Shown here: positions 24,641 through 37,300 of the stretch, piece after piece
Numbering within the stretch: position 1 is the first letter of the stretch
Layout of the letters: each line of letters starts with the position of its first letter
From: Membranipora membranacea
Lineage: Eukaryota > Bryozoa > Gymnolaemata > Cheilostomatida > Membraniporidae
Reading direction: 5' to 3'
NCBI GenBank assembly: GCA_914767715.1
Contig: OU612070.1
Coordinates: 1,071,501-1,135,500 of the forward strand
Length of the DNA stretch: 64,000 nucleotides
The notes under the pieces: model-generated
Told to the model about the DNA's origin: nothing
Seen by the model: only the letters and a program-made list of their open reading frames with translations
Databases searched by the model: none
Made by a program: the position numbers and the translations under genes

Positions 24641-25929
24641 AAACCCGAACATGGTTCTTTTTTTCTGTAACCACTTAAACTACATCACTTGGTGGTAAGT
24701 TAAAATACATTTGGAAATGTCCGGCATGTTAGGGCATGCTTTATTCTCTTACCTATAAGTCGCTTAGCCTCTTACAAGGCTGTTGTATGATGAATCATTG
24801 AGAGCCTCTTCGAACATCGTTTGAGGCCATAACTGCACTCCATTATTCTCTGATCACCTAAATCTTCCCGCTATGGTTCATTATTGGAAGTTTTCTCCCC
24901 GTTAGACAAGAAAAGGGTACTTCTAAATCCTAATGTTTTCGGAATGTATATTTGTAGACATCCACAGCTGTTGCCGATGACTGTTATGAACATGATCAGG
25001 ACAGCTGTAGAAATGTTATCGGCGGTATAAACCTTTGATAGAACAATGAGGGAGCAAAACCTGATGATGTGAGTTTTGAGTGGTAGATGAACTGATGTAA
25101 AGACGACAGTAGCTGATCGGGTTATTGAAAGGATGCCTCAAAACTTTGCTCGCTGCAAGGGTACTAATTGAGGTCTTGGAGAACTGTTTTTGAAGAATCA
25201 TGGTCAATTTTCGCATCACTATTAGAGGCATGTGCAGGCAACGCAGGCACACAACCAAAACTATAAGAAATACCAAAACATAACCACTAGGAGACAATAA
25301 TGTTCAAAAATGCTGTGATTCTGAGGGTTTTTGATTGACATAACATTTATAATGCGGTTTTTCCATGTCATGGGACTTGCAGACTGGTCTATGCAGGGAG
25401 AATGGAATGGAATTTTCTAAGTGTAAAAATATTGCGTAACTACTGCAGAACTAACTGCCAGACTATGTATACCAAGTCACATAGCCCCAAAGCATAGGCC
25501 AAACAGGTATTAGGTGTTTTCACTGATCATTGGTGCGCAAGAGTTTCTTGGGACCCTGCCCCGTGTCAGTTGCAGTTGTCAGTTGTAAGAAAAAAAATTC
25601 ACATTATTATTAGCACAAGGCCTACTATAATGGGACTGTCATAGAGGGGTATGTTAACCAGTTTTGAAATCAACGATCCTGCTTTTCTTGGCATGATACA
25701 TTTTCATAGCTAGTTTACACCCTACAACACTAGTCTACCTAAAACGCTATTTTACAGATGTCGCGTGCTAACAGCTGATTGTTTAGGTTTCAACTGAATG
25801 GAAACTTGATAATACAAAGCTGGTTATTCAGAATTGTTGATACAACTTCCTTGAGCTCATTCACAGCAACATGGAGAGCAAAATTAAATTTTGAACTGAA
25901 AATGATATTTTGGATATAACAATGTTTTA

Positions 25930-27144
25930 TTATAATATATTATCATTATATTTATTTAGCCTATATATTTTTATGTTTGAGGTCTTGTCTTCTCTCTTCT
26001 CTCTTTTCTCTTCTCTCTTCTCTCTCTTCTCACACATGAAGCTGTATTTATTTTCACACGCCATGTCACACCATTGTACATGATTGGCCGCTGCGTCTCC
26101 CCAAATAGCCAAGCAATTCTGGTTCCCATTATGGTTGTTTGGTTGTTCAGGGCCCCAGAATCCATTAGCGTGTATTGGAGTCCATCCAGATTCATCTTGC
26201 CATGCCACTCGCCTCCTTGTAGCTTCTTGCCTCCCATCCACATGTTGTCCTTTCCTGGCAATAGAGCAGTGAAAATTTACCGAAAGATAAAATAGATTAT
26301 TAAATGATTAATTGATTACAATGTTTTTGCTTTTTAAAATGACCGCTCAACAAGATAAAAGTAATTGCTTCAAAGTATACAACTGGACTTTTAACAGCTG
26401 TGTGAGGTAAAGTAAAGTAACTTGTAAGCCCACTCAGCTTATCTCACAAGATGGCTGCGAAAAAACAAAAGGTTTGAAAATTTTGAAATTCACCTACCCA
26501 GAATTGTTATTTTTTATCCATTAACAAAAAAAAAAGCTCGACCTCATTTCTAGCTGATGCCAAAGTAGCATCAAGTATTTCACAATGGTCACGAGCAGCA
26601 GGCCAGTCAACCTTGGATTTGAATATTTTATAGCAAGTGTTTCCAATAGCAGTCCTGTGGTTCATCCAACCATCTTCACAATCAGCACCTATGTCATAAT
26701 TATAAACATTACGAAATGTCAGTGGTTATTTATTAGTAACAGGTATAAAGAACCCAGCTGTCAATTTCAATTTTATGTCCAAATATCCAGATCACACGGC
26801 CTTATATGAGCATGTATTTCTGACTGGTTTTTGGAGGGTATGGGGGCAATGAAATGGGAATTTGTGGCAATCAGAAATAGAATCATTGATCCCATTGCAG
26901 ACATCTCACCAGTAAAATTGAAACCGGGCACATTATTGATCAAACTTTATCTATGCAAATGAGCTGGCATGGTTGTGATATAACCTGTACTCTGGTTTTC
27001 TTGTCTCAACTAAAATTGATTTCAAACAAAATGGAACCCCTTTTCAGCTGCAACAACAAATATTTGTTAGGAGATATATCTCTTACCTGAGTACACCACA
27101 GTTACGGCACAGATAACCAAGAGTACAGCATACATCTGAACCAT
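25930..27144 (-). CDS. Secreted C-type lectin-like protein (one apparent frameshift)
   Basis: Three coding exons: 27144-27087 (start and signal peptide, MVQMYAVLLVICAVTVVYS), 26688-26498 and 26254-25930. Exons 2-3 form one long-form C-type lectin domain: CEDGW, NTCYK, WPAARDHCEIL, RNEVE, then GRQEATRRRVAWQDESG, WGPEQPNNHNGNQNCLAIW, QWCDMACENKYSFMCEK. The disulfide cysteines are present; the carbohydrate site is QPN-like plus WCD. The protein is presumably secreted and sugar-binding or immune-related, as in many invertebrates. Two oddities are visible. In exon 2 an extra base near 26521-26524, just after a T10 run, separates the upstream and downstream frames; all other phases agree. After MCEK the frame runs through a GAGAA microsatellite into a basic, glutamate-rich tail. 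Either a sequencing error or a young pseudogene would fit. Confidence 0.78.
25985..26036. repeat. CTTCTCT microsatellite at the 3' end of the lectin gene
   Basis: TCTCTTCTCTCTTTTCTCT-type simple sequence. On the lectin strand it reads GAGAAGAGA and is translated as a KREKREEKREKRE tail immediately after the last lectin cysteine. Confidence 0.9.
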
Positions 27145-27400
27145 TTTCCTATAAACACCATACATCAAAAATAAGACGTTGTAATGAATGATAGTGAAAA
27201 GCTGTGCCATGACAAGCAAGAACTCTTTAATAGAATTAGCCTGAACCAAAAAAATGTATCAAATATTGTAAATCAACATGTTAAAATTTCCATCTCATGT
27301 TGATTGTTCTGTACAGAACAACAATTGAATCGACCCCAAAGCTTTATCGGTTCAATTCAACATATGTTAATGACATTATAGAAGTAACTTTGATACTTAC

Positions 27401-27489
27401 TTTTTGATGAATCAGTGAAAAGCAGACAGATCCCAGTCAGATCCCTAGGTAAGTGTGAATTGATAACTGTTCTAACCCTCGCTTTTATA
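27401..27489 (-). promoter_or_regulatory. TATA box and 5' UTR exon of the lectin gene
   Basis: On the minus strand TATAAAAGC lies at 27489-27481. A start about 25-30 bp downstream would give a short non-coding exon ending at 27401 before a strong donor (GTAAGTAT). The next acceptor, TTTATAG, lies four bases before the ATG at 27144. The spacing and signals fit a TATA-driven gene with an intron in its 5' UTR. Confidence 0.7.
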
Positions 27490-30400
27490 CTTAAAGTGAC
27501 AGTCCTACTAGGCCTTGTTGGGTATGGTTTTATAGATCTCAGTCTGAAAAGTCATTAGGGCATATGAAATAAAAAAGCATGTGGACCGAATTGCAGCGAA
27601 ACTGCTGCAAAGTCTGAAAATTGGGATCATAGTGGATAATAGTGATTTATTGCCTCCACCAGACCACCATGATCCAGCATGATCCAAGCTTTAGATCCTT
27701 ACTATGATCCATGTACCCACCAAACCCGTACCCACCAAACCCGTACCCTCAACCCAAATATTTGATAGACTCAACGTTACAAAACATTCAATGGTTTGCA
27801 ATTTGTATAGGGTAATGATAATGCGGGGGGGGGGGGGGGAAACTATTTGAGCACAATAGTACTTCATTAATCTAATAGGTATTGCTTATACAATACCATG
27901 TTATTACAGTAATATAAGAAATTATGAATACTGGCATTGGTAATATAATCTGTATCTGGTGGGATCATGCACAAATGGGTAGCTAACTTTGTCAGCCCAT
28001 GAAAATTAATGATAAAAGTAGGACAAATTAGCTGGTCAATACAAAACCAACATCAAAAAATCAGATCGATACGAACATTCGAAGTCAGTTTTCGAGGCGT
28101 CTGCAAAATTGAACGAGTAGTGTCGTTTCAATGATAGTTATATACAGGTGATATATGGGGTATTGCACCTGTTGTTGGCCGCAACTTGGCTATGTATGAT
28201 AGCAGACATGTTAAGCTGTAGATCCACTAATTATGACATGTTCTTTCAGATAATGGATGTTTTAAAACCATATCATCATTTTTTGATCACATTCCTTTTT
28301 ACCGGTAGCGTTTTTTTAGCGATTAGCAGCATGTTGTGCAACTTAGTGTAAGGTGTAATATTACCATTACGATTGTAACGGCCAGCATGGCCTAATTTTA
28401 GCTCATCGTGATTGTCGATTTTGCACTCTACAAAGCCTAATATTTTCATAAGAGAGTACTCATAAATCGATGCTTTTGTCACCAACCAGTAAATACTTTG
28501 TAACCTTTTGTGATCAGATGTCCACCTGTTTCTAGATTGTTCATCTATCGAATTTCTAGGCTATTCAGCTATCTAGCCATAAAGCTATATGAATCATTCA
28601 GATATTTTTGTACAATTTTAACTGACTATAAATACTTGTGTATTGATCATAGGGATTTGTTCTATGCTTGGCCTAGCCATGGAAGGTCATGTCATGTTCC
28701 ACCAATTAATCACAGCCGTTTTATAGAGCCATCAGCTAATGAATAACTTAACCTTTCTGTGAATCCAAACTGTTAATATCTTTGATGTGAAAAAATGTTA
28801 AAGTCTTGACTGTATTTGATGTTATACCTGCTAATTTTATACTTTTGGAAACACATTTTTACAAACTTGTTGTTCAAACTTTGTAGTTTTCACGGTGTCA
28901 TTTATGGCATCAGTCGAGGCTTACGGCTCAATAAATTATCTAACAACTTAACCACTACAACGATCAGAGTGAAAACTGTACCAATCCAACTGACAAACCT
29001 GCTCCATATCCTGGTATTGCGGTACAGAGCTAGTATACGCTTTTGAACAATAAAACAGTTTTGATCCTATAAAAATCTAATGGAAAAATCATAAGGGGCT
29101 GCTAAATTAAGGTGTTTAAAAATTTAACTGACGGATGTAATTACTAACATTTTATGACAGTTTGAATTCAATCTTGCTGCAGCATCATAATAACTGACAG
29201 GGCCTTATGTGATGATTACCTGTCAGTTATGGACCCCCCCCCCTCCGTTACAGATAAGGGTGGCTGCCAAAGCCTCAGTCTAACAAAGACTATTTTTTGC
29301 TTTATGGCACAGAGAGCTAGTGTTGTAAAAAAATACATTTGAAAATACAGTCACAGAGTAACATCCCAATTATTTTGCGTATCATTTTATTTAGTTTGAT
29401 GCCAATTCTAAATGATGCTAATTATCATAAAGATTTATAGCTAGTGTGCTATAAGCGATGACAGATTTGAGATGAATCAGTTCTTTTTGCCTCGAAATGC
29501 AGGCCACTGTATCACAAGAACAGCGCAATATTGAACTACTAAATATATGAGTTCATATAAGTTCAAGTTGTTGGTGTTGGGTCCTCCTTATTAAGGTGAT
29601 GACTGAAAGCTTGAAATAGACACCTTAAATCTAAATTGCTCGGGATTTTGCCTGATCTCATTCTACAGTAATACTTTTTAGCTCTTCGCAGACAATCTGA
29701 TTTATACTTAGGTGCATATATGCACTCAATCCGGGAGCTTTTTTAAGTGTTGCTGCATCATGGTTTTGATAATGACTGATGCGGACTAGCCAGTGAAATA
29801 TCATATAGAATCCATTACTGATATGAATAATCGAATTGGAGATAGAATGTATGAGATAATTATCTGATATTAATTGCAGACCTGAATTAAAAGCCATCAC
29901 CAACACAGATTTCACGCTTTCATTGAGTACTGATAATAGCTGGAGTAAAAAGTACACTTGAAAATCTGATTTCTTTAGTCTATAAATCAGTCATTAATGC
30001 TGACAGACTGGATTTCTTCATATTGAATTCTTGAGGTGAAGGAAAGTTAAGTTTGAAGTAGGGGGAGGTAACAAGGAAAGTGGAGGAGAAGTATAGATCA
30101 CTGAGTATGAATGTTAGCTCACATATTTATTTATGAACATGTAGAACTTCGCCAATGAAGACTGCCACATCTGTATCACCCCCTCATAATCCCCACCAAT
30201 AAGACAATGGCCCATCTGACCACCTGTTAATGTAGCCTGTCTTGACAAGCTTGTCATCAAGACAGGTACCGTTGATGTGTTTATATAATGCTGATGGCAA
30301 TTTTAGGGGCTTTTATAAAGTCGAGCTGCTGAAAAAGTGTTAGGGCCATGGCCCTACCTATATGAGTACACCACTGCTAGACTCGACTTTCTCTCACAAA

Positions 30401-31896
30401 TCACACACATCTCAAACTCACACAACTCTCATAATCACAAAACCGACTGATGGAACTACTCATCCTTCTAACATCAAGGATGTTTTCTATCAGAAATAAT
30501 CAAAAAGTCCTCCAGGGGTCTTTGAGCACTAGGGGTGTCAATCACCTGTTCTCTGGAGAGTACGGTCCCATTCCACTACCCTCCCCCACATAAAACAAGA
30601 CAAGACAAGTGGAGGTAAGTGGAAGTAAGTGGAAGTAGGCAAAGATAAGTGGAAGAAAATGCAGGTGTAGTTCAGTTTAAGCTTTCTTCTTATTACCATA
30701 GATAGCTCTAATATATACATTCCATTATCAACGAAAGAATAAAATTGCCTGGAAGTGTTGGCTGCTCTTTGGGGACCATAGGTAACGGATTTCATTTTCA
30801 TTACCTGACGTTTACTACTAATACACTCCGGTGTAGTTATGTAGGATGTTGTTCATATAATGGCTACAAATGGAAGTGATTTAAATCCATTTCAATAATA
30901 TTGTTACCAAAAATGCCTTTAGACAAATGGAACAGCAAATAAATTTGGTCAGTTTTCATTCTACATAAGACCTGACACACCTACATTGTAATCGACCATT
31001 CAGGAGTTGAGATATATAATATCAATTTTTTGGGTCATTAGATTTACATGTTTTTTACATTGCTATTTGTACTTACATTTCTGAGAGTGCCAAAGATTGC
31101 TGGATATTTTCATTCTGCGCATGCTCAGCTCTGGGCATGAGCTGATCTCTGCAAAATTGAGTCTCGGCATTCCGAAGCCATCTGATTGGCTACCTGCTCT
31201 GTTGACGTACTCCCCAAAGCGTGCGGATTTGTTATTAATATTTATCCTCTCTTGTCATTATTAGCTGATTTTGATTGAGAGTTTATGCAGGGGATATCCC
31301 ATTTCCCCTTTCCAAAGTTGCAATCAGAACCCGAACTAAACTCATTGTTCTTGCACAAGCACAAATTCAAGTCACGCATGATGCATACTAAGCCTTACGA
31401 CACCTGCTTTGTGGTAATGATAGCCTAGTTTATCAGTGATCTACATGCCCAGTCAGATCACGAGAGTCAGTATGGGATATTTTATTGTTCACCAAATAGA
31501 GATTACCTGCGGCATCTCACCTAGAGTGATACAAGAATGTGATGAGAATATGTACACAGTCCACAACAACCGGCAATAAGTCTCATTTCCATTATTTAAT
31601 AATGTTATATTTCTTAGAAGCATGGACTTCAATAGCTAGATAACATATGGAAAAAAGCAAAGACAGATCACCACCAAATGAATCAGGTGATGGTTACACT
31701 TGGAAATGTGGTCATGCGAGGGCTGATGGCCAGTTGTTAAACTTTTTGTAGATGAATAAAATCGACGTTTATTAGTCTGCATGATGCCATTAGCGAACAA
31801 CCACATGTATTTGTATCTTGTAGTTTGTATCAAAATGCACCGCTGCGTCAAGTTTCCTGAAAACAATATTTGCAGGTTTTGCAGAAAAATTGACCT
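27490..31896. other. Gene-free DNA upstream of the lectin gene
   Basis: No conserved exon or RNA gene was recognised on either strand. It contains a G15 run (27825-27839), a C-rich tract near 29235, and a GGAAGTAAGT-rich patch near 30612-30655. It ends where duplication copy 2 begins. Confidence 0.5.
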
Positions 31897-33240
31897 TAAC
31901 TGAATATGTGGCCATGATACGGCTGTTGGACCCTGAGTGGACACCTGAAAAACCCAATGCACCTAGTTTAAGTAATTGGAACTTTAGAAATGCGGCAGGT
32001 TATAGAGAACTTACTGTGTAAGTGCATTATTAGATAATTCTTCAAGAAAAACACACATTTGTTTTATTCCTTTGGTTTCTATCTGGTTTAGTTTTTCAAA
32101 GTGTTTGAAAATAATTTCAATTTGAGGCCAAAACCCAACCTGAGGTATGGAAAAACACCATGATCACAAGCTTAAGCTGTGGCTATACACGCCGTATTTT
32201 CCATAGGATTGAGGCACTTATAGCTCTGCCAGATATGCATAGGATAGCTAGGTTAGCTCTGTCAGATGCCTCAGATGGGCTAACCAACTTGTTGGTTCTA
32301 TCCGTAGCCAGCTATTCCTTTGTTATTTGTGAAAGAGGCGGGGCTAAATTAATTTACTAAATAGTGATGGGTTTAATTCATTAAAGTTGAACAATAGGAA
32401 GGCTAAGCAGACCCAAATTGTATTGTTATTGAAAGGAATAGGCCTAGCTTTTAATAGGTGTGTGTAGCACCTTGGCCAATATGTAGCCTTACTAATCGCT
32501 CTGACTCGACACGCCGTACTATCCATAGGATTGGGAAACTTTTAGTAAGGCTATGGATTGGGCAAGGTGCTACACACGCCTCTTAATAGCTAGGCCTATT
32601 CCTTTCAATAACAATACAAATTGGGTCTGCTTTGCCTTCCTATTGTTCAACTTGAATGAATTAAACCAATCACTATTTAGTAATTTAATTAAGCCCCCCC
32701 CCCCCCCCCCGGAAAATACGGCGTGTGTTCCCAATCCTATGGATAGTACGGCGTGTCGAGCCAGAGCTTTACGCACTCTATTGACCTGACAGGGCCATAT
32801 TGGTCCATTGACATTGAAATAAAACTAATGATAACAATCTTATAAATCACTATTATTGTCTATAGCCCAGCTCATTTTGGTCAATCTAGAATATGTTTTT
32901 CTCATCTGTGTCAGAAAGAAAGGTTGGGATCAGGGTTCGAACAAGCAACTTCATGGAGTCATGACCCGCAACCACTAGCACATTCAATTCTGCTTTACTG
33001 ATCATGTTAATAATACAGCACAATCTCATTGCATTGTTCCCAGAGGCCAGCCGGTTAGTGTAAGCTCCATGGCCACAACAGAAGAAGACCTTTTACGGAT
33101 AATCAGCAAACAGCTTTTGATTGGTGTAAAGATGTCTAACTAGAACCGATGAGGAAATGTATGAGTGAGATGAAAGTGGACTCAAATAGTGCTGATTATG
33201 AGGGTAACCGGATTATACTTTAAGAGATGATGCTCAAAAT
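31897..33240 (+). pseudogene. ACBD6: ACBD6 remnant (end of exon 1, exon 2; no exon 3)
   Basis: 31897-31985 matches the end of ACBD6 exon 1 (CTGTTGGACCCTGAGTGGAC) but its donor has decayed. 33041-33205 matches exon 2 (GCCACAACAGAAGAAGACC) but has a deletion after TTTTAC and an in-frame TAG where the intact gene has AAACTAG. The 5' half of exon 1 and the whole of ankyrin exon 3 are absent, so it cannot encode a working protein. It is the downstream product of the tandem duplication. Confidence 0.9.
32180..32767. repeat. Large palindromic foldback element
   Basis: 32344-32480 and 32556-32695 are inverted copies (about 90% identical by eye, about 137 bp). Outside them are TACACGCCGTATTTTCC on the left and GGAAAATACGGCGTGTG on the right. 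A second pair, CGACACGCCGTACTATCC at 32507 and GGATAGTACGGCGTGTCG at about 32741, joins the spacer to the right edge. A C17 run interrupts the right arm. It is absent from duplication copy 1, so it was inserted, or lost, after the duplication. Confidence 0.9.
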
Positions 33241-34307
33241 ACATTTTCATCATGAGTTACAACTGATACATTCATAGTCCTGCATAGATTAGTGTCGGTA
33301 AACGCTAATGTCGAGCACAAAGCTCAATGTAGGTTTATTCGAATAGAACTATCTCCCTATCAAATTTTTGACATACAGTTTGGTCCATTTGCCTCCATTC
33401 AATATTGCTCCCAATCCAATGCTCACGCTGCAGCCTTTGCCTGTGGCGTAAGCAGTAGAAGGGAACAACTGGAATGCAGGCAGTTGGATTAAACTTGATC
33501 TATATATCACTAGACAAATCCTTCACTCTTAATATTTGTATCATTATTTGTTAATTCTTAGTTCGTTCATATATCATAACACAAAATCTGTATGGTTTTA
33601 CATCATGAAACAGTCTACTATATAAGTCACAGAGGATATGAAATTGTTTAACCATTTTATTATGTGTATTTTACATATGCTGTGCCATATCTTCTATAGT
33701 TTGTTTAATTAAGGTTCTATATTTTTACTCAACTCAGTTCTTCCGATGTGACTGTGGAGTTACAAGGGCCAGAATTCCTGTATTGAACAACAAGTACAGT
33801 TTTTCTCATTGAAGTCTGTAGTCCACACCACGAACATTCAATGCACTCATCAAGAGAGAGTTTTTGTATTTCTACGTTAGTAACACTTTCTTGATTAAAT
33901 ATTAAAAGGGATGAGCAGTTGAAATTACACACTATCTCCTGTTGGAAAAAAATATCAGGGACAAATATAAGAAATTAAAGCGTAGCTGCCAAAATTTGTA
34001 CCGGTAATAAAAAGCATTGCCTCATGACCTTCCAAAACCCAGACACTTAAATACACTCAATATTATTTTTGGCAAACGGGTCAACTCAACAATTGCTCAG
34101 AGCTTTTTGTAATTATCCATTACCAGTTTTATGTTTGGTAACTATGAGTGAACTTAAACTCACTAAATTATGAGAACTCATAAAATCTAAACTTAATAAA
34201 ATTCCATAATTTGAAATTCTCGTCAGCATCAGTCAGCCATTGATCACAATATATTTAACACAAAAGAGATTCTCAAACATTGAAAAATATACCTAACTTT
34301 GATCACC

Positions 34308-37300
34308 TCAAAAAAATGCCTGTAGACCGGTGATAGCCCTTCCCAGAATGAGTGCATGTACATCATGAGTACCCTCATATGTATTAACAGTCTCTAGATT
34401 TACCATGTGTCTGATGACATGATACTCATCCACGATACCATTACCTCCATGCATGTCTCGGGCCAGTCTAGCAGCGTCTAATGCCTGTAATAATATCATA
34501 ATTAACAGTATCAGATGAATAATGATAGGGTTGCTTATAGGTTTAGAGGCTAAATTGAGACTAAATCAAAGTCATGCACTCTTGGGTAAAGATTGATTAC
34601 TCACTCTGACAAACGGTTTGATGACCAATTCCGTATGAAATTATATCATATATTTATTATATGTATTAGATATTTCAATATAGGTTTTTTTATTCAGGTT
34701 AATCAACAACAGATGGCTATTTGCAGAAAATACCATTTCAAATCTGAGCAACATTGATCTTAAACTTCTTTTTATTAACACTCTAAACTATTGATCTTTG
34801 TTTTGGTAGTCGTTACGGGCATGGAAAATTTAAATCACATATCCTATATTTCTATTAACCATCAAATCATGGTTACTTGAATGGAGCATTTACGACAAAA
34901 AAGAGTGTAGTGGTAAAGTTTGGACTACACAAGAAACGAATTTGACAACCTTTTGTGTATTTAACCAGCAAATGGGTAGAGTGGAGAGATATTGTTGCCA
35001 CTAGACACGCTTACAGTCTGAGTCACTAGACACGCTTACAGTCTGAGTTCCCTCAACAAACATGATTTTAGCTCAATATTATTTGTGTTATTGATTTGAT
35101 TGAGGAGAAGCAAATCCAGTCAATGGTGTTTGCGCAGGGACGATCTATTATTGATGCTTGCTGCTGGGACTGTAACCCACCATCCCTGCAGGGTTAATTG
35201 TCTGGATGTAGATAGCTAATACGCTAACAGCATCGTCTCACCACACTCCCCCCCCAAATAAAGAATTGGTTGCTAATTAGCAGGCTTGTTATTCACTGCT
35301 CAGTGTTGTCGAATCATATCCCCTTCGACCATTCCACCACTGCCAGCCTATTAACACAGCATTAGGTTAGCAGAGCTTCTATGGCCCATTGCTGGGACCC
35401 CTGGCATCTGTCGTACAGCCGATAGCCCCTTAATTACTGATCTAAAAGGAATTTTAACATCATCTCACCTTGCCACAGTTGTTTCTTTTGACTAAAGATA
35501 TCATCTCAGGAGGGCACAAGTCTTGATCTTTCAATCTACCGACTTGAAGGGAAGCTACAAAAACAAAAACATTTAGTCATATATGACGATTAGGAATAAT
35601 GAACTATGATGAGCTGCTGCGAGGTGACACAACGATCCTCTGCCTCACCATAAGCAAATTGTCTTATCTGACATGTGCATGTATGTATGTAGGTTTATTT
35701 TGACCATGGAACCATTTGGATGCGGAGACATTCAAAATTACCATTAAAGGTATTCTGGTATAAAAAATGGAGAGAGCGTCAAAAGCAAAATGAAAAATAT
35801 TTTTTTGAAAGAAAAACTGTAAAGATGATAACAGGCATCCCAGAAATGGATAAGCGGGATCTCGCCCTGAGTTGAGTTCTGGTTTTGGGCTTTGTTATTG
35901 TTATGATAAACTTTGAAATTTTCTTCCGATTCAGCTGATATTTGTTTCAAAATATTGCAGACTAGGATGCACATCTACCTTGAAGACCAAGAGATATTTC
36001 AGTGAGCATATCAGCTAATTTCTTCTGTATGAGTTGAGTTTGAGCGAGCGGACGGCCAAACATCGTACGATCTAGTGTGTACTGACGAGCTGCAGTCAGA
36101 CAGTACTCTGCAGCGCCCATAACTCCCCATGATATACCGTACCGGGCGTTATTCAGACAACTAAACGGACCTGAAAAAGGTAGAAGAACATTGATGGGTG
36201 TCAAGTAGGTGGATCAGTGCTTATCAGGAAATGATGACAAAAAGAGGTCAGACAAGATGGCCAGATTTCACGTAAGGATAGAAAACTAGGAACTATGAGA
36301 ATCACAATCAGGCACAGGAATAATTTTTTAAAATCATTATTTCGGAGCTGTCCCCTCTTGCCACTCTCCGATAGAATAGCAACAGAATGGCAGGCAAATT
36401 GGAGCTAACTTGGTCTAGTTATTAGTTGGGTTTGGCAGCAATACCCAAACCCATACATTGTTAATGCTGCTGTAGACCAGGGGCGTATATTCTAAAAAAT
36501 TTCACTCACTGACTTTTCAGAGATGAGCATAATAATCGGGCGCAGCCCGATCCACACGCCGTAGACGTGGCAGGGAGGGTGTGGGAGGGGCGCTTAAGCG
36601 CCCTCCCACCACGCACGGAAATTTTTGCATATCGGTAGCAAAATAGTGCAAGCAGAGAGGTATTTCAATAGCTCACTGAGCTGTTGGGTACTTTCAGAAA
36701 ACAACTCAATAGCAGTAGCAGATTACGGTAAAAATGCTCCAGTTATAAAGCACCAATTTGAAAAAAAACTGACCTTGAAGGGATTATTAGGCGGACGCTC
36801 TACACACTGAGCTATTCAGCCACTCACGGATATCCGCTAATATACGCCACTGCTGTAGACTCAATGCTTATATAAGAAACTGATTTTATTTTATATTGTA
36901 ATCATGTTTTCTAAATCTTAGCAGTTTAAATTTCCAATCTTTCTTGTACGAGCTGACATTCTACATAATTATATTATAATGTTTTGTTGTGTTCACACAC
37001 CTGTAAGTCCTTTGACATTAGGTAACATGTTCTCCTCAGGTACTTCTACATTATCCATCATTATCATACCAGTAGTACTAGCTCTTAGTGACATCTTACC
37101 CTCTATCTTAGGACAGTCTAGTCCTGTAATATAAATAATCCTGTTCAGAGGAATGCTACGGGGTTTGGTTGTGAAGACTCATCTTCCATCCCTGTACATC
37201 ACTAAGTTTGTTACATCCATGTGGACTACAGCATGGCTAATCACAGTATACGTTCACAAAGACATTTATTTTATTACAACCATCTGCACAGGATAGAATA

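Larger units (their letters stand above)
22546..25929. other. Gene-free DNA with SINE and simple repeats
   Basis: This starts where similarity between the two duplication copies stops. No conserved exon was recognised. It holds tRNA-like repeats (23096-23480), a SINE (23935-24177) and a degenerate CCCCAAAT-rich tandem repeat (24420-24640). Confidence 0.5.
31897..35590. repeat. Segmental duplication, copy 2
   Basis: The same segment as 16465-22545, same orientation. It begins inside ACBD6 exon 1 and runs into the GCDH gene. Relative to copy 1 it lacks the block with ACBD6 exon 3 (17430-18495), the 1.66-kb element and the 16-bp minisatellite hairpin, and it carries its own palindrome at 32180-32767. 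Confidence 0.88.

Noticed and set aside
24280-24678. Open frames on both strands around 24.4 kb
   Set aside because: They follow a degenerate tandem repeat and show no protein family.
28148-28351. 67-codon hydrophobic frame that could be a small membrane protein
   Set aside because: No start context, splice signals or similarity; length is expected by chance.
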